64,000 nt of DNA from Apiosordaria backusii (Eukaryota > Ascomycota > Sordariomycetes > Sordariales > Lasiosphaeriaceae), in NCBI GenBank assembly GCA_030549205.1, contig JAUKTV010000012.1, forward strand, positions 1,054,001 through 1,118,000. Reading direction: 5' to 3'. The position numbers and the translations under genes are program-made. This document shows positions 23,799 to 35,705 of the stretch, piece by piece. Positions within the stretch are counted from its first letter, which is position 1, and each line of letters begins with the position of its first letter. Below the pieces are notes generated by a model. The model had not been told where the DNA came from, made no database searches, and saw only the letters and a list, made by a program, of their open reading frames with translations.

Positions 23799-24981
23799 GG
23801 GGTTGGGGGCAAGCATAGGGTACATATGTTGACATGAGGCAGGTAGAGAAAAATGGGGAACGGAGGCCGGCGAGGTATATAGGTACCCGGTATATATATG
23901 GCAAAGCGTAATGTTTGAATCACACACGAAGCTCACTTCACCGTTGCCGTTTTCCGAATGGTGCTTGACCGACAGTTCTCCGGGATATTCCTCGGTATTT
24001 GAGAGTCTAGATCGACAGCCACGTAGGTAATGGAGCCATGAATATGCACGTATGAGGTAAACTTTTGGATAGGATAAGGTCCGGGCAAATATCATGAGGC
24101 TTGATCACGTAGCTTAATCACTCGTCGTCCACCTGTGTAAGTGGTGGTAACAAAGCCTAAGAAACGCAAGCCATCTTTTGCAGATGACCAACATCACCGT
24201 TGATGGGCCACCGGTAATGAAAGAAATACCCCGAGCACATGGTGAGATCTCCATTGCAACGATGTAATCAAGATGTAAGTCAAGGGTGGTTCGTCTCTCA
24301 CCGACAATGTTGATACGAAGGCTGGAAGGGGGTCAAATGTCGGTCTCGAACCCCCCCCCTAAACGCGCCAAGACGAGACGGATTATAACCCCACCATCAA
24401 TCAATAGCTCCCGCTCGCTTCTCCATCTCCAGTTTACTCCACACCTCATGCAAGATGCACAGGCAGGTTGCTTCCCTATTTCCTGGGAATTTGAGGTCCC
24501 ATCCCCCCCTTCCCTTTCTTGGGTACCTATACTTAAACTTGGGGAGTTGGTGCCTGGCACATGTCATTCTGACCTTTGAACTTTTGACTTGACAAACTTG
24601 ACTCTTCGTTTCCATCCAGCTGACTTGATATTAACGGATCCAAACCCAGCCATCGTCGTCACTTGCATCATCTTAATCACATTTTGGCTTTGGGGACCTG
24701 GGGACCTGCATCATAACCATACCGTTTGCCCGTCGTCTGGAAGTCTATCCGCCGCCTGACAGCAGCCACGCACGTAACGATAGGTTTGACGTTCCCGTTT
24801 GACCATCTCATCTTTTTTTGTACTACGAATATATAAAGGCAAGTTTGGTCTCATGATCTTCTTCATCTGATATCCTTTTCTCCTGTCATTGTCTATGATA
24901 GACACATACACGTCTTACAGATACTCTCTGAATCACACAACACAACGCAACTCAGCTCGACTAACACACGACTTTGTCACA
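23799..24981. other. Intergenic, promoter of the TBCC gene
   Basis: No gene is recognised in this 1.2 kb. The sequence near 24820-24981 carries AT-rich and CA-rich leader-like sequence before the ATG at 24982. Confidence 0.5.
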
Positions 24982-26176
24982 ATGAATTCAGGCAGCCTCT
25001 TTCCAGATACCACGGGTCTTTTCTTCAACCCAGTACATCCCAGCAGAATGATCAACATGGCACACCAAGAAGACGCCAAAGAGCGCTTCTACCGCAACTT
25101 CCGGATGCAACAGTCCAGTAAGTTCCCCCTCTTCCCTCCCACTATCCACAACACTATCTAACACTTCCCCCCCAGACATCCAAGAACAAATCGCCGACCT
25201 CCCCTCCATCGCCCCCGTAGCAGGCGAGCGCCAAGACGCCACCGAGCACATCCTCACCAACATCTCCCGCCTCACCAACGACGTCCGAGACGCCACCCAT
25301 TTCCTCCCAGCGTACGACCATAGGGTGTACGTCGACGCTGTCACCGCCCTCAGGAGGGAGCTCGACGAGACAACGGCCAAGCTCGCGCCCAAAAGTCGGT
25401 TCCAGTTTCGCCCGAGACCAGTCAAGACGGCTGCATCGCATGATGCCCCGGCAGCGGCAACGGTGGACTCGAGACGGTTGGTGAACCCGGGCACAACAAG
25501 GGAAGGCAGTCCTGTCCCCAAGGGAAAGACCACGAATGGGAAGCCGCCGATTTCGCCGCCTTTGTCACCGGGCGGGAGGGGCAGGGATACAACGCCGAGG
25601 GCGATCAAGATTGAGGGGCAGACGGAGGGGATAATTACCCTGCCGGCGGATCACTCGAGGGGTTCGTCTGCTGGGCAGCTGACAGGCTTGACGAACTGCG
25701 TTGTGAACCTCGCCTCTCCAACAATCGAAGCCTCCCGAGCGTCACCTTTCGCCAGTTTGACCCTCAAGGATATCACCAACAGCGTGATGATTGCAGGCCA
25801 CGTCGATGGGCCGGTGCACATCACAGGCCTGAAAAGGTGCAAGGTGGCGGTGGTGGCGAGGCAAGTGCGGATTCATGACTGTGAAGAGGTGGATTTTTAC
25901 CTGTGGGTGACGAGCGAGCCGATTGTAGAGGGGTGCAAACAAGTAAGATTTGCGCCGCTTCCGGAGGGGTTGGGGGCCGGGGAAGAAAAGGGGGAAAACA
26001 AATGGGGAGAGGTGAAGGATTTCTTGTGGTTGAAGCAAGGGGAGCAGAGTCCCAACTGGTCTGTGTTGCCGGAGGGGGAGAGGATCAAGGACGAGGCTTG
26101 GAGGGGGTTGTTGGAGGACAGGGATGAGAGCAAGGGGGTGAAGGAGATTCTGGGGAGCGTTGGGTTGGTGGAGTAG
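24982..26176 (+). CDS. Tubulin-folding cofactor C (378 aa, 2 exons)
   Basis: Exons are 24982-25117 and 25176-26176. The intron has donor GTAAGT, a TCTAAC branch and a C-rich CCAG acceptor. The N-terminal part has the helical spectrin-like domain (DAKERFYRNFRMQQ...IQEQIADLP). The central linker is Ser/Pro-rich, and a C-terminal TBCC/CARP beta helix follows, with LTGLTNCVVNLA and GPVHITGLKRCKV. The catalytic QxRxH motif is present as ARQVRIHDC; its arginine acts as the finger that triggers GTP hydrolysis by beta-tubulin in the cofactor D/E/tubulin complex. The start at 24982 has a good context (CACAATG), so the in-frame upstream ATG at 24889 was not chosen. The yeast counterpart is Cin2. Confidence 0.9.
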
Positions 26177-26862
26177 TGGTATCGAGGGTGAGGTTTTTTG
26201 GTCCTGTTTTTTCTGGAGGAGGAGCGACATTATTATGGCCATGGTTGGCTGGAGAGGCTCACTCGGATAGTATGTTTAATGTTTTGTAGAGGAGAAGTTG
26301 ATAGATTCAACTAATTGAGATAATTATTATTATTATGTTTTTGTCTGTGGGGGTTTGGGTATCGCGTTCGTAAATCGTGTCTTGGTTTGTTTTGTTCGCT
26401 ATGCTTCGTTGTTGGTGGTGGTGTTGGGTGTATCGCTTTGTCCATGCGTATTAAATCACCGTTCTCTCTCCTCTCTTTCTTTACCCAGCCATCATTTCAG
26501 CACCCAACCGGCTTGTCCTCCTTTCTTTTCATGCGATCTATTCACTGCTTGATCCCGGTCGGATCGAGGTCGCCCTTGTCCAGCACTTCAAGGTCTCCCC
26601 TCTTAAAACAACCCCAACCGTCACTGCAACCAATCCATCCTATCCACCTTCCTTCTCTTCTGTTAAAGCCATGTATTTCACCAGTTGTTGGTGTCCCGGC
26701 CCTCTTTTGGCGTTCCTCATTCATCCCACCATTCATTCGTCTCTTTCTCAACCATTTCAAGCCAGTCCAGTGCTACAGCACCTAAGACCCATCCTCATTA
26801 TCCATCCTGTGTCTTATCCACCGCCGTGTGTTTGTTATGTTGATGTTGCCCCGATCAATCAA
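26177..26862. other. Intergenic between convergent genes
   Basis: This is the 3' flank of the TBCC gene and of med9. Open frames on either strand are CT/AG-rich and show no domain features. Confidence 0.5.
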
Positions 26863-27419
26863 TCACTCCACCATCCTCTCCCCTTCCCCTTCCCCCTCCC
26901 CTTGCCGCTCCCCCCTATCCTCCCCCTCCCCACCCAACCTCGAAAACAACAACCCCTCCTCCTTAATCCTAGCGAGCATCTCCGCCTGTTTTTTCCGTCG
27001 GTCTTCCAGCTTGGCGATCTCGGCTTCCTGCTGGGGAATGTTGCGGGAGATGTCCTCCATCTGCTTGACTGCGTGGCGGGCGCGCTGGAGCTTGTGCTTG
27101 ATTGGGTCGGTGGAGGAGGCGAGTTCTTTTGTGGTGAAGGGGAGGGTGGAGGGGGGGTGGGAGGAGGGGAGGGGGTGGTGCCGGTTACTGACTGGGGGTG
27201 TTGTTGTTGTTGAGGGGGTTTTGATTGGGATTGGGGGGCGGAGGTGGAGGAGGTAGGTTGGGAGGGGGGGAGGGAGGAGGAGGGGGTGAGGGTTGAGCGG
27301 AGGGTTAATAAGAGGGGGAGGAGGGGGGGGAGGGTGTCGATGTCGTCTGGGGAGAGGGAGGGAGGGAGGGGGAGGGGGCCTTTAAGGGCGGGGGTGGAGG
27401 TGAGAGGGGGGTGGGACAT
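26863..27419 (-). CDS. med9: Mediator subunit Med9-like, with an apparent frame break
   Basis: The ATG at 27419 opens a frame encoding LPPSLSPDDIDTLPPLLPL, which fits the fungal Med9 N-terminus. The conserved C-terminal coiled coil (KHKLQRARHAVKQMEDISRN, then QQEAEIAKLEDRRKKQ) lies in another frame that ends at 26863. The two parts are joined by a Pro/Gln/Ser low-complexity stretch at about 27130-27330, full of C runs (minus strand). The frame change equals one missing base. I found no GT-AG intron that would restore it: GT is rare on this strand here and the phases do not match. Med9 belongs to the middle module of Mediator. The family call rests on the N-terminal block and the coiled coil. 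Confidence 0.65.
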
Positions 27420-28092
27420 GGTGATGGGATTGGGAGAGGTCGAAGTAGATTTGGTCGAGGTTGTCGTCTTAGTTGAGAGGTTGAATATTGCTTGCGGCGG
27501 GGTGCTTGGGTGATGTGGTAGTCCCCGGGTACCGGCGCGGAATGGCTCGGTGTAGCTGGGTGTCGTTGAGGTTTCGGGGATTGTCTTTGGCGCAGAAGTG
27601 AAGCTCTCGAAACTGCTGCTCGCAATAGCGATTCCAATCGCGATGTCGAATTAACGGTGTGGGTACGCGTTCCTGGCGCTCGAACCCCTGCGACGTCGTG
27701 GGGGAGGAAAAGAAATTGACAGCTGTGAGTGGTCAGACCGGGTGTCAAAAAGGACGCTATGACGCTTTGGTGGGCTCAACGGACATCGACGTCAGGTGGG
27801 GGTGGGGGTGGGATGAGAGAGACAGCTGAGGGACTAACTACCCCGCCATCGGCCTTCCCAACAAGTTCCTTTTTGCGCTGTACCAACCGGGAAGCTTGGA
27901 ACCTTTTTCTTCTTGCCTGTAAGAATCACCCAAGGCTTTTATCCCGCATCTTGTCAATTTGAGTCCTGCATTTTCCTCAGAAATTGATTTGAACCGTGGT
28001 GCCATTGCAGCCGCGTTATACCTGAACCCGAACCCCCCAACTACACCTAACCTAGCTCCATAGCTTCAGCTATATACCGAAAATCTACAAAC
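27420..28092. promoter_or_regulatory. Shared promoter region of med9 and phosphoglycerate mutase
   Basis: The two genes are divergent with 673 bp between start codons. No conserved coding sequence and no certain element was seen. Confidence 0.55.
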
Positions 28093-29879
28093 ATGGCTCC
28101 CGATCACAAGGCTTGCCTGAGTACGTCTCCTCGCCGCCCCGATTACCCACTGGTGCTGGGCTATATCTTGATATATCTGGAGCTGGGATGGCTGATTCTG
28201 ATGTTGGTTCGGTCGTATTACAGTCGTGATTGACGGCTGGGGTATCCCCTCCGAGGAGTCTCCCAAGGATGGTGATGCTATTGCTGCCGCCAACACCCCC
28301 GTCATGGACGAGTTCTCCAAGAGCGCTACCGGATTTACCGAGCTCGAGGCTTCCTCTCTCGCTGTCGGTCTGCCCGAGGGCTTGATGGGCAACTCTGAAG
28401 TTGGCCATCTCAACATTGGCGCCGGCCGTGTTGTCTGGCAGGATGTCGTCCGCATCGACCAAACGATCAAGCAGGGCAAGTTTGCCGAGAACGATGTGAT
28501 CAAGAAGGTCATGGAGGCGGCCAAGAACAGCAATGGCCGTCTTCACTTGTGCGGTCTGGTCTCGCATGGTGGTGTGGTAGGTGTTGCTGACCGGAGCTGA
28601 CGGGTGTATGTTGGGGGATATCCGCTGACATTGATCAACAACAACAGCACAGCAAGCAGACCCATCTCTATGCCCTCCTCGAAGCGGCCAAGCAATACGG
28701 TGTTCCCAAGGTCTTCATCCACTTCTTTGGTGACGGCCGTGACACCGACCCCAAGTCCGGTGCCGGTTACTTGGAGGAGTTGCTCGCCAAGATCAAGGAG
28801 CTTGGTATCGGCGAGATTGCGACGATTGTCGGCAGGTACTATGCCATGGACCGTGACAAGAGATGGGAACGGAACGAGATTGCCCTCAAGGGCCTTATCC
28901 TTGGCGAGGGCGAGGAGAGCACCGACCCAGTTCAGACCATCAAGGAGCGGTATGACAAGGGCGAGAACGATGAGTTCCTCAAGCCCATCATTGTTGGCGG
29001 TCAGGAGGGCCGTATCAAGGGTTCGTATTATGTGTTATTCGGTGACCTGTGAGCTGGTGCTAATATCCTGCAGATGGCGATAATGTCTTCTTCTTCAACT
29101 ACCGCTCGGATCGTGTCCGCCAGATCACGCAGCTTTTGGGCGACGTCGACCGGTCAGTCCTTCCGGACTTCCCCTACCCCAAGATCAACTTGGTCACCAT
29201 GACCCAGTACAAGGCCGACTACCCCTTCGAGGTTGCCTTCAAGCCCCAGCACATGGGCAATGTGCTTGCTGAGTGGTTGGGCAAGCAGGGTGTCAAGCAG
29301 GTTCACGTTGCCGAGACGGAGAAGTACGCCCACGTTACCTTCTTCTTCAACGGCGGTGTTGAGAAGGTCTTCCCTCTGGAGGTCCGCGACGAAAGCCAAG
29401 ATCTTGTGCCCTCCAACAAGAGCGTCGCCACGTACGACAAGGCTCCCGAGATGAGCGCCGACGGTGTCGCCAACCAGGTTGTCAAGCGTCTTGGCGAGGG
29501 CGAGTTCCCATTTGTCATGAACAACTTTGCTCCTCCTGACATGGTTGGCCACACTGGTGTGTACGAGGCTGCCATCATTGGCTGCGAGGCCACGGACAAG
29601 GCCATCGGCAAGATCTATGAGGGATGCAAGAAGAACGGCTACATTCTCTTCATCACGTCTGACCACGGCAACGCCGAGGAGATGAAGTTCCCCGACGGCA
29701 AGCCCAAGACCTCGCACACCACTAACAAGGTGCCCTTCATCATGGCCAATGCCCCCGAGGGTTGGAGCCTGAAGAATGAGGAGGGCGTGTTGGGTGATGT
29801 TGCTCCTACTATTCTGGCTGCCATGGGTCTGCCAATTCCCGAAGAGATGACTGGCCGCAGCTTGTTGGTCAAGAATTAA
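28093..29879 (+). CDS. 2,3-bisphosphoglycerate-independent phosphoglycerate mutase (519 aa, 4 exons)
   Basis: Exons are 28093-28120, 28224-28576, 28648-29020 and 29074-29879. The first exon encodes only nine residues plus one base. The enzyme interconverts 3- and 2-phosphoglycerate in glycolysis and gluconeogenesis in the cytosol, using two metal ions and a phosphoserine. The N-terminal metal ligand is in IVIDGWGIPSEES (Asp13). The nucleophile Ser67 lies in LMGNSEVGHLNIG. Further conserved blocks are HFFGDGRDTDPKSG, FFFNYRSDRVRQ, FAPPDMVGHTG and TSDHGNAEEM. The length is normal for the family (about 510-520). Codon usage is strongly biased to C/G endings and less mixed than in neighbours, consistent with high expression. 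It shows no frame problems. Confidence 0.96.
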
Positions 29880-32091
29880 GGTGGCATAAGTATAGGTGTT
29901 ATTTGGGTTTCGGTATGAATGGTAAATGGTAAAAATGAACAGGCAATAACGATAGACAATAGAATTGTAGGAATGACCGTCATGAGGTTTCGAGTCTTTC
30001 TCTCGAATGCATACTTTCGATGCCACTCAGGGTTTCTTGGACGCGTTCAGCTTTGTGGTCTTCCAGCCTACCATTCTTGCACCGATTCATCCGTCGAAGC
30101 TGCAGCACAGGAGATTACTTGCCACAGCCCCTGTCATCCAGGCCACGAGACCGTCCTCAACACAGAAAACCTCGGATAAGGTATTTTGACGTCCACAGCT
30201 TTTAGAAAAGCTTTGTTCTCGTCACTTGGACATATGCCAAACACAATGATTCCTCCTCTAATTTGTTACTCGCCATTTTCTTGCTTCCCCAGAAACGTGG
30301 CCACGAAGATCTCACCGTCCCCAGGCTGCCGCCACCGCCACCGCCATCACATCTGGCCAAAAAACCTGGGGAACTTTTTGGTTCAAAAGCGGGGAACCCG
30401 GCTCTGTGTAACAACAGGTGCATGCGCTGAATGTGCCATCTTTCCTTCTGGGCTTCAATACCTAATACTTGACACGACATGGTAAGTATCTTGCCCGTGT
30501 CTCCTCGCTGGAAGAATACTTGTCGGTGAGAGGTTGAAGCCTGACCTGGTACATGCAGCATCTGGCCAAAAGGGAAAGAAGGCAAGTGTGTGCGCACGTT
30601 ACATGTAGCAGCATATTATGTACACCGTCCCGTCCCTCCCTTCTCTTGCTGCCCTGCGTGCGTGTGTGTGTGTGTGTGGCAGCAGCACGGCCGTCCTTTC
30701 CCCTCATGACTGCCACCAATGAACGTCGACCTGCCCTTCCCTTTCCCATCCCTTTCCCAGTCCCCTTCCCCTTCTCCTCATCTCTCTGCCCTTTTCCTCC
30801 CTTTCTCTTCTTTTGTCACCAAAGAAATGGCATCACGATGCCGTCAATCCATCAACATCACCACTTATACCCATACGCTTGGATATCATCAAACAAAAAA
30901 GATGGGTCCCCGCTATCAATTAGTGATGCAACAACATCAGCACCAGCAAAACCCACCCACCCAGCACGCTAAAACCCAGCACCGCGCACCACCAAAAAAA
31001 CACCACCAAGCGGCTCCGTTATCTGGTGGAGACATTCCGGCTTGTTGTTGACAGTGGAGTCCATCTCGCACCAAAACTCCCCCGTCCGTGTGCCTTGCTT
31101 TCTTGAACGCACCGAGGACTAACGCTAGACTAGGGGAAATCAACGGGCATTACGGCATTGACCCTCACCCAACAAGCCCGATCTTGTGTCCCCCTCCGTG
31201 ACCCTCCGTATGCCCGACCGCTGCCGTTCCGTAACCGATGCCGTCTCCGTCGCCGGGATTGATCATGATTACCCGACCCAGTTCCGGTGCCTATCCGTGT
31301 AATGCACCAAGACGGAGTGAGTGTCTTGCTGTGCTGGTATGACAATGCCAGACAACCACCCGCACACTCACCCACCTGACCTCAATGGCTTGAACGAGAA
31401 GAGCACCTCTGTGAGATGGCCTTGGATAAGTCAATTGATAGGTTCCCTATATGTCCCCCTCTGTTTCATGTTCCTTTTCGTGGTGTGTTGGAATTGTGAG
31501 TTCACAATGCATGGTGCTTCTGTTTCGCAACAGTTGCAATACCCCGCCCTTCAGCCCTGTTTACCCGCTGGCCAAGAAAAGAGCGATTATCAGGCTATCA
31601 GGCCATCTCATCAAGTGGCGGAGATCTCAAACTGATGATGGCATTCACAAACACATGACATTTTCACTCTCAAGATGTTGGTATGCTCAAGTGTGTATTG
31701 CCTGCTGAAGACGCTGAAAAGGAGTGGTGATGGCTGAAACGGCAGAGACAAAATGAAATAGTTTTGTGGTGTCCCCAGAGAACTGGGAGAATCGCGGTTG
31801 AGTATTTTACAGGTGCCGGCAAAGCCGACATCGACGGTCAGATCGTCCTCGAAAGTCTTCCCCGATCTAGGTCTATAATGGGCCCCGTCTATGGTGCGAT
31901 TCTATGCCATTATTCCATGCACACCCCGCCCATGCTTAATAGCCGATGCGATTTGGTAATGTCGCAAAACGCTATTACCCTCTCTCGTACACGCCGCTTC
32001 CCCCCACTCTCGCTCCCGTCTTGTCGATATGTACAGACGATTGCTCCCAGTGAGGCATCGTCGCCTATCCCGCTCGGTGGTGGTAACCCGT
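29880..32091. other. Intergenic, 2.2 kb between convergent genes
   Basis: This stretch holds the 3' flanks of the mutase and atp9 genes. There is a short (GT)n tract at about 30660-30678 and CT-rich stretches around 30640-30810. I see no conserved coding sequence and no RNA gene. Confidence 0.5.
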
Positions 32092-32710
32092 TTAGGTCTG
32101 AGGCATTTGTTAGCAAGCGGGGTTCTTCCGGATGTCCGAGGTCTCTGATAATACTTACGAACTTGGCCATGAGGGCAACCATCAGGTCGAAAAGACCAAT
32201 GGCCTCGACGAAAGCGAAACCAAGAATGGCATAGGAGAAGAGCTGGCCACGGAGGGCGGGGTTGCGGGCAACACCGTTGAGGAGGGCAGCGAAGACGAGA
32301 CCGATACCGATACCGGCACCGGTAAGACCAATGGCGGCAGTACCCATACCCAAGTTCTTGGAGACCTCGACCATGGCCTGGGCGATCTCAGAAGAGTAGG
32401 CACGCTTCTGGGTGATCTGGCGGGTGGCAGTGATGATGGAAGACATCTGCTGGCGCTTGACGGCCTGGAGGGGGGTGGCCTTGGTACCGGCTGCACACAC
32501 AAAAAATAATTTTGTCAGACCGAATGCTCGACGGTTTCATGGTGTTGACGGCCTCTGTGGCTGGCACAGAGGTTTTTTTTTTTTTTAATTCGCTCGTCTT
32601 CGACTCTACTCACCAGTGAAAGCGCGGGCAGGGACGCGGACGGCAGGGCGGGCGACCTTGGTGGCCATCTGAGAGGCCAGTCTCGAGGCGAGAACACGGG
32701 TGGAGGCCAT
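32092..32710 (-). CDS. atp9: ATP synthase subunit 9 (c-ring proteolipid) with mitochondrial presequence (144 aa, 3 exons)
   Basis: Exons are 32710-32614, 32490-32159 and 32097-32092; the last holds only one Thr codon and the stop. Introns of 123 and 61 bp are GT-AG with good branch sites (GCTAAC in the second). The presequence (MASTRVLASRLASQMATKVA...) is rich in Arg and Ser, as in the nuclear-encoded N. crassa precursor. The mature part starts near YSSEIAQAMVEVSKNLGMG and has two helices. The Gly-rich helix contains GAGIGIGLVFAALLNGVARN, and the second helix has the proton-binding glutamate in AFVEAIGLF. The c-ring rotates in the inner membrane Fo sector. Confidence 0.97.
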
Positions 32711-34689
32711 TGTATCTGATGAGAGGGGAGTATGCAGAGGCGATGCAAAAGACGGGGATCGAGAAGATACTCTTTGGAGGTGAGGCTCGACTGCTGAATG
32801 AGGGAGGGAAAAAGAGGAGGGAAGGGAAAAGTGCGAGGAAGAACAAGTGGTCAGCTGGGGAAAGCGGAACCTCGGGCTGGTCCGGGCAACGGGCTCGAGC
32901 ATCACTGATGGGCGACGTGAGTGGTCAATTCGGCGAAAACGCTCCACTCCAGAGCTCAGAAGGTGGGTCGGAATTCCCAGGTCAGCGAGGAGAGCAGAGG
33001 GAAAATTTTGCTTTGCTGTGTGTGCGGCACTTGCCCAGCAGCTGCACCGCTTTTTCAGGGGATACAGGGAATTGGGCCGGGCAAATTCGGGAAGCTGACA
33101 GCACAGTTTCTTTTCACAGTCTACGAAGACCGGACAGCACAGCAGCAACAGAAACCGCCAGCTCGGAGCTGGTGACGGTGGGCATGATTCATGGGTCCAG
33201 CAGCTGTTTACGGAGCACGGGAGCTATCGACGAACCTCTTGGGAACCTGGGTCCTGGACAGCGAGCTTTTGTTCGAACCCAACGGAGCTCGGTTTTTGTG
33301 TCACTGAAAATTTTCAGCTTGGGTTTGATGTTGAGGCAGAGCGGCTCCTGTTTTCTGACCAGGGTCTATCTCAAGCCCCCACGAGGCCCCCACTTAGCGG
33401 CGATTTACCGCAATCTCACTTGCTGACGCCCGGTAGCCGTCCACTTTAACCCCACCACCAGGAACAAGGGCTGGGGATGACGACAGGATGTGAAAAATGC
33501 CTCTTTTTTTTGAACTGAGAGGCATTCGAATCTCAGAAGCCTGGGAAGCTTTCAACCCTTGGGCTCAACTGGTAGAAATTGTTTTGACCTTCATGATTAT
33601 CTCTGACCTGTACTCACCAAATGTCAAAATTTTGTCTTTCTAAACGGAATGAACTCCGACAAACACTGACTGCCACCATGTTGTGTAACAAATGAGCGCG
33701 GCAGGGTTGGCAAAGGGGGGGTCGGAAGCTTTGCTGGTTGGTTGAACCACAAAAATTCTGACCCAGATCGGAACCTGAAAGCTTCCAACGATCTGTTCGG
33801 TAAGGCAGCATGACGGAATTAATAAAAAAAAAGTAAGTCGGCGGTGAAACACAAGAGCCATTACCGAATTGGTTGGCTGAATACCGAATTGGGTTACCCG
33901 GGTGGCCGGAACGCTGCCGGGTTAAGACTTGTCTTTGATGCCGAAGCCTCCGGGGCCGGCCCGGGGGACTGTGTTGATGATGTTGTAAGACTTAATGAAC
34001 TTTTGTTGAGCCCGGGGATGGCGAGGGTTTTATAGCTGAAGCAGTGTTTGATTTTGCTGTTACACAGCTGGCATCACCGGCGCCACATATTGCTGGTTGG
34101 GGGTGTAAGCCGGAAGATGTCGGGATGTCTGAGGTGGCTGAAGACTCGCGGATCGATCTTCAGCGAGCACCGAGATGTCTCATAATTATTTGGTACTCAT
34201 TGAAAGCTGAAGATAAATATGAAGATTTCGGAATTCAATTTGATTACTCAAACAAAAAGCTGTCTTTGGGTACTGGTGAGCTTTGAAGCTTGTGATGAAC
34301 CTCTTTGACGTGTGGTCATAGCTCCTGGGATTGGGAGCAACGTCATATCGTGCAGGGGGGGGGGGGGGCAGTTGCTCTTTTTTTGGAGAACAGCTTGAGA
34401 ATGAACAAGGGCAGACTTGATCTTCATGGGCAGGTCGATGGCTGTCTTTTCCTGGTTATTTGTTGACTATCTTTCACGGGCTATCAGGGCCATTGGCGCC
34501 CTCACTGGTAGCTAGTAGGTGTGGTCGAGGGCCTCTTCCTGGGAACTGTTCTGTTCTTATCTGAAATGTCCTGTGTGTAGGGAGTGGTTCATATGGCAGC
34601 TACTTCTTGATATCTCTCCGATGCGTACCTAGTCTTGGTGATCCAGTGTTGTACATACATGTACATACTTCTTACCCAGGCCCGTCTGC
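32711..34689. other. Intergenic, atp9 promoter and unassigned sequence
   Basis: About 600 bp next to 32710 is probably the atp9 promoter. The remaining sequence shows scattered short frames without domain features. A G run lies at 34357-34368. Confidence 0.45.
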
Positions 34690-35170
34690 TCACGACGCTG
34701 AAGCAGTTCGCGTACCCGAACTGAAAAAGATTCCTTTATTGGCGTTGTTTAAGTCTTTGGGACTCTTGTAGACTCTGTCGTCGGCGAGTGCCCTTGAAAG
34801 GTCTTGCCTCGATAGGAACGCCAGCTTGACGTGGTGGATGAACCGGCGTTTCGCATTGTTCCAGTGGGAAAAAACCAGGATCACCGGCCTCAAGTCGGAG
34901 CTGGCGAGCCTTGAACCAAGCACGACGAGCCGCCGCCGCCGATTCCTTCTCGTTTCCAATGGGATACGGCCGATTGAACACGATAGCTGAGTACCTACTC
35001 TGTGCCCAACTTGGAAGGGCAAAGCAAAGCCATTCGTTCTCCACATGTCCTTCACGTCGGCTTCCTCAATGAGGAGCTTCCAGACTTGCTTCGCAGCAGG
35101 TTTTTCCGCTCTGATGCCAGGCGCGTGGATATGGAAATATTCGGAGCGGACGTAATTCTGGGGGGAAAGT
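34690..35170 (-). pseudogene. Possible gene fragment or poorly resolved gene
   Basis: On the minus strand an open frame entering at about 35160 reads YVRSEYFHIHAPGIRAEKP and then AAKQVWKLLIEEADVKDMW, which has normal protein composition and begins after a CCCCCCAG acceptor-like sequence. After FQVGHR two frames compete. The same frame continues to a stop at 34690. A second frame (to 34736) reads more like a protein (PYPIGNEKESAAAARRAWFK). No start codon or convincing intron joins the parts. I do not recognise the family. It may be a degenerate gene or a real gene with a sequence error. Confidence 0.35.
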
Positions 35171-35705
35171 GATGATGGAGGAAGCCGGGTCCATTGTGTT
35201 GTGGGTGGATGATGGCGGAGAAGGTGCCTAAATGGTGGTGACGGAGGCGGCTGTGGGGGTTGGAGTAGTAAGTAAGGTACCTAGGTAGGGACGTGTTCGA
35301 AATAGAGATGTCGAGACTCTGGGGGTAATAAGAGTCATGGGCTTGGTCATGTAGTGGACGTGGTTAGTCTAATAACTTAAAGACATTCGACAATAACTTG
35401 CGACAAGCGTCATATCTAGGGTTGGTATGGTCCCCCGACATGGACAGTCCGCTGAAGAGGTTGGTGAGATCGTCATGGTTGGCCAGAAACCACAGGCATC
35501 TCATATAAACAATACATAATAGGGGTATATTGATCTTCTCTTATGAGAATCTATGCGCTGTTAAACCCTGACACATCCCAGAGGATCCCAGTGCTGTGAA
35601 ACCTGTGAGACGCCATTCTGGTCATCCATCCAGTGGTGCCATTTCCCCTTAACTCCCGATACCACCTAAATGCAAATGCTCGCTGACGAATGATTTGTAT
35701 CAAAA
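35171..35705. other. Intergenic
   Basis: I see no gene here. The right end is the 3' flank of the acetyltransferase gene. Confidence 0.5.

Noticed and set aside
25312..25336. Sequence resembling the start of fungal 5S rRNA (TACGACCATAGGGTGT)
   Set aside because: It lies inside the TBCC exon, encodes YDHRVY in frame, and the rest of a 5S gene is absent.
27680..27705. Minus-strand GGGGTTCGAGC resembling a tRNA B box
   Set aside because: No A box, no anticodon arm and no pairing T stem could be found around it.
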